From assembly GCA_034096865.1 (NCBI GenBank), contig JAWQFJ010002775.1:37784-50283 (forward strand): a stretch of 12,500 nt of DNA, written 5' to 3'. The translations under genes were made by a program, and so were the position numbers. A model generated the notes under the pieces. It was not told the origin of the DNA. It saw only the letters and a list, made by a program, of their open reading frames with translations, and did no database searches. Shown one piece after another: positions 8,133-12,500 of this stretch (positions are counted from its first letter, which is position 1; each line of letters opens with the position of its first letter). Source of the DNA: Theodoxus fluviatilis. Its lineage: Eukaryota > Mollusca > Gastropoda > Cycloneritida > Neritidae.

Positions 8133-9039
8133 GTGAGCGGATGTGGATGTGACGAAAAGAGATTTCTCACACCTGTAGAGATCGAGGAACCCCGGTGATC
8201 TAAGCTTGCCGTAGCTTGCTTGGTACTGTGGCTAAAGAACATTGCCTGAGCGCTGTGTGTCAAGGCAGAACGAACAGTACTCGTGACCTATGTTTCCTGC
8301 TTGCGCCACTGAATTTGAGGAGTGGTCAGTCGCGCTTTGACGACGCCATGATGCTGTCATGAAATAAGGATCATTTTATTTAAGATTTTGGTATTCATAT
8401 ATTTCATATTGAATATCATCTCATATCATCATGTCCTGGAGTTACAGATGGTTGAAAATACCTATTTTCTAATCCATGTCATTAATGTCAGTGCACTAAA
8501 AATCTTGGAATAGGTACAGAATGTCTACGTCCCAAGAGACATATTCACAGAGTCATAAGGCCGACGAATATCATGGTGTTTACCACCATGGAAGGCAACA
8601 TTAGATAACTCTGTAACACATTACTATACTATCACTCTGGACATTTTCCAACTGTGAATATACTGCCCGCATAGGTCCAACAACTGTAGCGGCACAGTAT
8701 AGGAGTCCGGTGCCTTGCCGTGAGATCGGGAGTACGAAGGGCTGAGGAAAGGAGAGCACGACTTCTCCCAGAGCTCCAGAGGGAAGAGAAGAGCGGAAGG
8801 CCACCAGGAGACCCTCAGTTCTGCCTGCAAGAATTGAAAACGAGACTGCCGCTTTAGAGTTGGACTTTGAACCATACGCCATACAAACGGGAGCCTGCCG
8901 AGTTTACTATCACAAAAGCTTTGCCAAAATGGCGTAGCAAACACAAAGGTGTACACCATTAAAATGTCATAATATACTAAAGACCACACTACAACAGAGA
9001 ACAGCAAAGGGCTAACTTCCGTTGTCTTTCTTCACGTAG
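8133..9039 (+). other. LMO intron between LIM1 and LIM2 exons (907 bp)
   Basis: This is the intron between the two LMO exons, with GTGAGC at its 5' end and a TTCTTCACGTAG acceptor at its 3' end. It joins the two exons in frame through a split Arg codon. Its content is unique and microsatellite-free, unlike the DNA on either side of the gene fragment. It holds an inverted repeat (CATGGTG 8572-8578 and CACCATG 8584-8590, 5-nt loop) and an AT-rich stretch around 8370-8430. A faint tRNA A-box-like string lies at 8229-8248. The long minus-strand open frames at 8601-9007 show no recognisable protein. Confidence 0.9.
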
Positions 9040-9165
9040 GTTGTTCGGGACCACTGGCTACTGCTCAGCTTGTTCGAAAATGATTCCCGCCTTTGAGATG
9101 GTAATGAGGGCCAAGGGAAACGTCTACCACCTGGAGTGCTTTGCATGCCAACAGTGCAACCACAG
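9040..9165 (+). CDS. LMO1: LIM-only protein (LMO1/3 type): next coding exon, N-terminal part of LIM2
   Basis: This 126-bp exon completes codon 73 (AG|G, Arg) and continues with LFGTTGYC, then 42 codons in all. It carries LIM2 ligands C81, C84, H103, C106 (first knuckle) and C109, C112 (first half of the second). The run IPAFEMVMRA followed by VYHLECFACQQCNH is typical of LMO1/LMO3 and Beadex as I know them. The acceptor is CTTTCTTCACGTAG ending at 9039. The donor is CACAG|GTACGT at 9165/9166. Both flanking introns interrupt an Arg codon after its second base, so both are phase 2. From memory the same two Arg codons are split in vertebrate LMO genes. The last two LIM2 ligands, the C-terminus and the stop lie on a later exon that I could not find up to 12500. 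Reading through the donor gives only Val-rich repeat translation, which is an artefact. Confidence 0.93.
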
Positions 9166-9177
9166 GTACGTCACAGA

Positions 9178-9465
9178 AGTGGTGGTGGTGGTGTTGCTGG
9201 TGGTGGTGCTGGTGTTGGTGCGAGTGCTGGTGGTGGTGCTTGTGGTGGTGCTGATGGTGGTGGTGGTGGTCTTGGTGGTGGTGGTGGGTGCTGGTGGTGA
9301 TGATGGTGGGTGCTGGTGGTGGCAGTAGTGATGATAATGGTTCTGGTGACGATGGTGGTGATGGTTATGGTGGTTATGGTGGTTATGGTGGTGATGGTTG
9401 TGGTGGTGATCATGTTGGTAACGATGATGGTGGTATTGACGGTGGTGATGGTAATGGTATTAACT
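9178..9465 (+). repeat. TGG/TGA/TGC trinucleotide array
   Basis: An imperfect TGG-based repeat with TGC, TGA and GTTAT variants, including three copies of GGTTATGGT near 9361-9390. It starts 12 bp after the splice donor of the LIM2 exon, so it is intronic and on the sense strand. Confidence 0.93.
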
Positions 9466-9522
9466 GAAACATGATAGCTACGATGGTTATTGTAGAAATC
9501 GGTGGAGTCTATTGAAGCGATT

Positions 9523-9523
<1 letters not shown>

Positions 9524-9612
<89 letters not shown>
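9524..9612 (+). repeat. (GT)n microsatellite, 89 bp pure
   Basis: The longest uninterrupted GT tract in the window, located in the LMO intron after the LIM2 exon. Confidence 0.97.
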
Positions 9613-9614
<2 letters not shown>

Positions 9615-9831
9615 TGTTAGCGATGGGCTGTAGCCTAAGAGGTGTTATAATGAGGATGCATTCACAACTTGGGGAGTTCAAAACTTCTAGCTGCCATTCA
9701 GTCTGTTTTCCTTCATCATTGAATATCTTCTCACGTGTTTTTTTCTCATGTTCCTTTCCTTCATTCTTCTTCCTTGTCTATGTGTGGGCACGCGGCGCAT
9801 TCGCGTGTGCTTGTGTATTCAGTGTGAGTTG

Positions 9832-9881
<50 letters not shown>

Positions 9882-9906
9882 GTGTCTGTCTGTGTGTCTG
9901 TCTGTG

Positions 9907-9988
<82 letters not shown>

Positions 9989-10053
9989 CATCTCTCTCTT
10001 GTCTCTCTCTTTCTCTGTCTCTCTCTTTCTGTGTTTTTATGTTTAACTTCGCC

Positions 10054-10112
<59 letters not shown>
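9832..10112 (+). repeat. Compound (TGTC)n then (CT)n array
   Basis: TGTC units with TGTG interruptions (to about 9940) pass into CT (9940-9986), a degenerate middle, and CT again (10053-10111). The order TGTC then CT is the same as in the array at 7506-7840. Confidence 0.97.
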
Positions 10113-10113
<1 letters not shown>

Positions 10114-10451
10114 CTCGCTCGCTGTCAAGTGCACCGCACATTTAGATCTCCGTGATTACTAAGCAAAGCAGAATAATGAAAACGGCTTCGTTCACAATCG
10201 TCATCATCTCCACTCTTCGAAGGTAACTCATCAATCATATCGTAAATCACGGGCACTCTCCGTGGCTTCGTTGTTTTATTTGCTGAGATCACACACGGCA
10301 TCTGTCAGATTAGAAAGGCATCAAACCACTGGGAGATTTCATCACGAAAAAATCATAGGCAATGAATATCACAACGGCTGGGTAGCGAGGATGAAATATG
10401 CACTTCACAGTGAAATGTACATGTACATGTCTCTCTGACCCGTGGCTTTTA

Positions 10452-10468
10452 GGGGGGGGGGGGGGGGG
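10452..10468 (+). repeat. Poly-G run, 17 bases
   Basis: The third long G homopolymer in the window. Its length may be unreliable. Confidence 0.9.
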
Positions 10469-12009
10469 ATGGAAAGAGCTGGAAAATAACTGAGGTACAA
10501 TGAGTGGTCATGGTGGCTTCGCACACGTTTTGCGTGTCGGATAGGATTCTGGGATTCTGTTGGCATGAGGTAGGCCGAATCTTCTCTCAATCTCTGCCCG
10601 CACTCGACGTCACGCCGCCATCACCAGGCATGTGCCGAGGAGGACCACAGGTCTTTGTCGGCAGCGTTCCTTTCATGTCTCATCATTCCATATGAATAAA
10701 GATTATGTGGACAGTAATGCCCTGCCTGATAGTGCGCCATTTTGGATCATTGATACTTCTCCTGAGATAGCTTGTAGTAAGGAAGAGCCTGCCGAACTGA
10801 CACCAAAGAATTGTGGATTTCACAACATGATTAAATGAGGTATGTCACCCTAGACTGCAGCGCAGAAAGCAGTACGTATTTCCACGAGGCAAAGTAGACG
10901 TCTTTGAGGCCCGCAGTTAAGTTTGCTACGATTTCATGTTTAATCACAATCATTTTGTCTTGGCTACCAAATTCGTGCCTGGCCTATCTTAATTAAGGGG
11001 CAGCTCACTTAGTAGCGCTAATCTGCATAAGTAAGACCAATTCAATGCACAAGAGAGCTCTTGACGAATTTAACCGAGATGGCCTCTAAAGCTTTCCACA
11101 ACTTACCTTACCTTACAGCATCCCAAGTCTTCTAAAGACCCGACTGATGAAAATTTTGTTCTAGAATATGAAGTCTGGTCTTTTACTGCAGCGGATATTG
11201 AACTGGTCTTGTTGCGTGACATGAGTGCATGTAAGTCTTCAACTCTGGAGCCCGTAGGTTTAGGGCATCGAGTCTTTTTAGATATCATCATTGTCAAATG
11301 TACTGCCCAGATCACTACCAAATCGCTTTTGGCCTGAACACACTCTCCGAAACTACAAAACGGACGCGAAAAGGCGTCTAGTGATTATGATATCATCAGA
11401 CTATCCATCCATAACTTGTACCCAGTGACTGGGAGTCTTACAGGATGATTAATCTCTTTAAATTCGCGTGAAAAACTGGCACTGCATCGGAAATAAACCG
11501 GACGACTCTTTCATTTTTGTCGTTTGCTATAGATGAACGCAGATCATTATTCTTTTCTGGCAGGCTGTCGCTTGAACAGGTTTTTGAGTCGATTAGTGAT
11601 GAAAGGAATATGAACATTTTAACCATTTGATGACTTTATCCGTCCGGCTTAATTTCATCTCGGCTAGCGCGCGGACTAGAAATGGATTCGAGTTGAAAGT
11701 ACTAATGGAAAGAACTGCAATCGGATTTTGACGCACGAAAAAATGAAACTGCGTAAGATCTTCCTTCACGCTGTTTAGGCCATCTCCTGTGCAGCTCCGT
11801 CTCTCCAGCGGCATGGGAGGATGAAAAGTGCGAGGCCTGAGGAGGAGAGACGAAAGTCTGTCAGCACAGAGATTAACACGAAGCCTCCCGCTTATCTTCT
11901 TACAACAAGGTGTGGTCCAGGCATCCTTACATCAAACGTGAAGCCGGCTCGTGGACAGCGTGGCTGTGGTGCCGAACAGATATGATGACTCTTTGAAGGC
12001 AGCGCGGGA

Positions 12010-12150
12010 TGAGAGAGATTCCTCGTCGCTTCCCCAGAGAAGAAAGCTTAGGCATTCCATCAGATATTAATCAGCCCCACATGAAATATGTGGCGTCCAA
12101 ATGAGAAAAATTATCGACGGGCACTTATTTTCAAATATATTAAAGGTTCA
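12010..12150. promoter_or_regulatory. Candidate conserved noncoding block
   Basis: AT-rich homeodomain-like strings (GATATTAATCAG, AAATGAGAAAAATTATC) lie next to a perfect inverted repeat CCACAT-GAAAT-ATGTGG (12077-12093). Texture suggests regulatory DNA, but there is no comparative evidence. Confidence 0.2.
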
Positions 12151-12175
12151 GCAGTTTTTCCTTTCATGTCGCCCT

Positions 12176-12373
12176 CTGTGGGTTGGGGGACAGAATAGAC
12201 CCCCTGTGGGTTGGGGGTCAGAATAGACCCCCTGTGGGTTGGAAGTCCCAATAGACCCCCTGTGGGTTGGGGGTCAGAATAGACCCCATGTGGGTTGGGG
12301 GTCAGAATAGACCCCCCCTGTGGGTTGGGGGTCAGAATAGACCCCCTGTGGGTTGGGGGTCACAATAGACCCA
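12176..12373 (+). repeat. 28-bp minisatellite, seven copies, hairpin-forming units
   Basis: Units start at 12176, 12204, 12232, 12260, 12288, 12318 and 12346. Spacing is 28 bp except one 30-bp step caused by two extra C. Adjoining units create GACCCCC, an 8-nt TGTGGGTT loop, and GGGGGTC, a 7-bp perfect stem. Copy 3 is the most diverged (GGAAGTCCCAATAG in place of GGGGGTCAGAATAG). There are no variable spacers, so it is not CRISPR-like. Confidence 0.95.
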
Positions 12374-12500
12374 CCGCGTCATCCTACGCGATTCGTAAAA
12401 GGCGAAAAACTAGGGACATCGTGTCTTGCGCTTACCCAAAAATATTCTAGTCATGTTCGTGCCTTATGGCCTTACAGAGTCTACAAAGGCTGATAGTCCG

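Larger units (their letters stand above)
10113..12175. other. Mostly unique intronic or flanking DNA, no exon recognised
   Basis: About 2 kb without dispersed repeats apart from a 17-base poly-G run (10452-10468) and a 14-bp palindrome ATGTACATGTACAT (10415-10428). I looked for the final LMO exon (a G after AG, then TTC/TTT TGC GTN GGN GAY) and did not find it. An 87-codon open frame at 11074-11337 is discussed under findings. If the LMO gene continues, this is its intron. Confidence 0.5.

Noticed and set aside
9614..10162. Cys/Leu/Ser/Val-rich frame of 182 codons
   Set aside because: A TGTC/CT array read as protein. Same explanation as the upstream array.
10520..10580. TFCVSD-containing reading as the missing LMO exon (FCVGD expected)
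   Set aside because: There is no AG acceptor at the required position, and the residues after FCVSD lose all LIM2 ligands and the expected pattern.
10632..10838. Acidic 49-68 codon open frame ending at 10838
   Set aside because: It looks protein-like in composition but has no splice partner, family motif or neighbour to support it.
11438..11814. Two minus-strand open frames of 62 and 73 codons
   Set aside because: No recognisable domain, no splice support, and several competing frames on the + strand.
12176..12373. CRISPR-like array
   Set aside because: Units abut directly without unique spacers, and the context is eukaryotic, so it is a minisatellite.

Overview
The window is eukaryotic, most likely from a lophotrochozoan and probably a gastropod mollusc. 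The only recognisable gene parts are two short, GC-rich exons with canonical GT/AG splice sites. They lie in a background full of (TG)n, (TGTC)n, (CT)n, (GA)n and poly-G tracts. A dispersed element built from repeated AAGGTCA motifs, of a type familiar from molluscan genomes, points the same way. The species call is an inference from repeat style, not from a marker gene.

The gene is a LIM-only transcriptional cofactor of the LMO1/LMO3 (rhombotin; Drosophila Beadex/dLMO) type on the + strand. One exon (7910-8132, ATG at 7915) encodes a complete LIM1 domain. After a 907-bp intron, the next exon (9040-9165) encodes the first zinc knuckle of LIM2 and half of the second. The remaining LIM2 residues and the stop codon were not found before the window end, so the last exon probably lies downstream. 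Any 5' exon was not identifiable. LMO proteins have no DNA-binding domain; they bridge LDB/Chip with bHLH, GATA and LIM-homeodomain factors in the nucleus.

Layout: 1-400 is non-repetitive and resembles conserved noncoding DNA. 401-1180 is unremarkable. 1195-1640 holds a strongly decayed, roughly 54-bp tandem repeat marked by AAGAC. 2231-3004 is a non-autonomous Helentron-like element with short inverted repeats, a CCGT microsatellite and a 3' hairpin. 3541-3645 is a CpG-dense patch. 3830-4680 is strongly G-rich with two long poly-G runs. 4681-5915 is mostly unique sequence with a small POU/homeodomain-like motif cluster. 5916-6798 is TG and GA/GACA microsatellite. 6799-7505 is mostly unique and contains a near-perfect AT-centred palindrome. 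7506-7840 is a compound pyrimidine microsatellite ending 69 bp before the LMO exon. After the second exon, a TGG/TGA trinucleotide array starts 12 bp past the splice donor and is followed by TG and TGTC/CT arrays up to 10112. 10113-12175 is mostly unique DNA. 12176-12373 is a 28-bp minisatellite in which each unit can form a G/C hairpin.

Most long open frames in the window are translations of microsatellites and are not genes. Nothing bacterial, viral, CRISPR-like or tRNA/rRNA-like was found.
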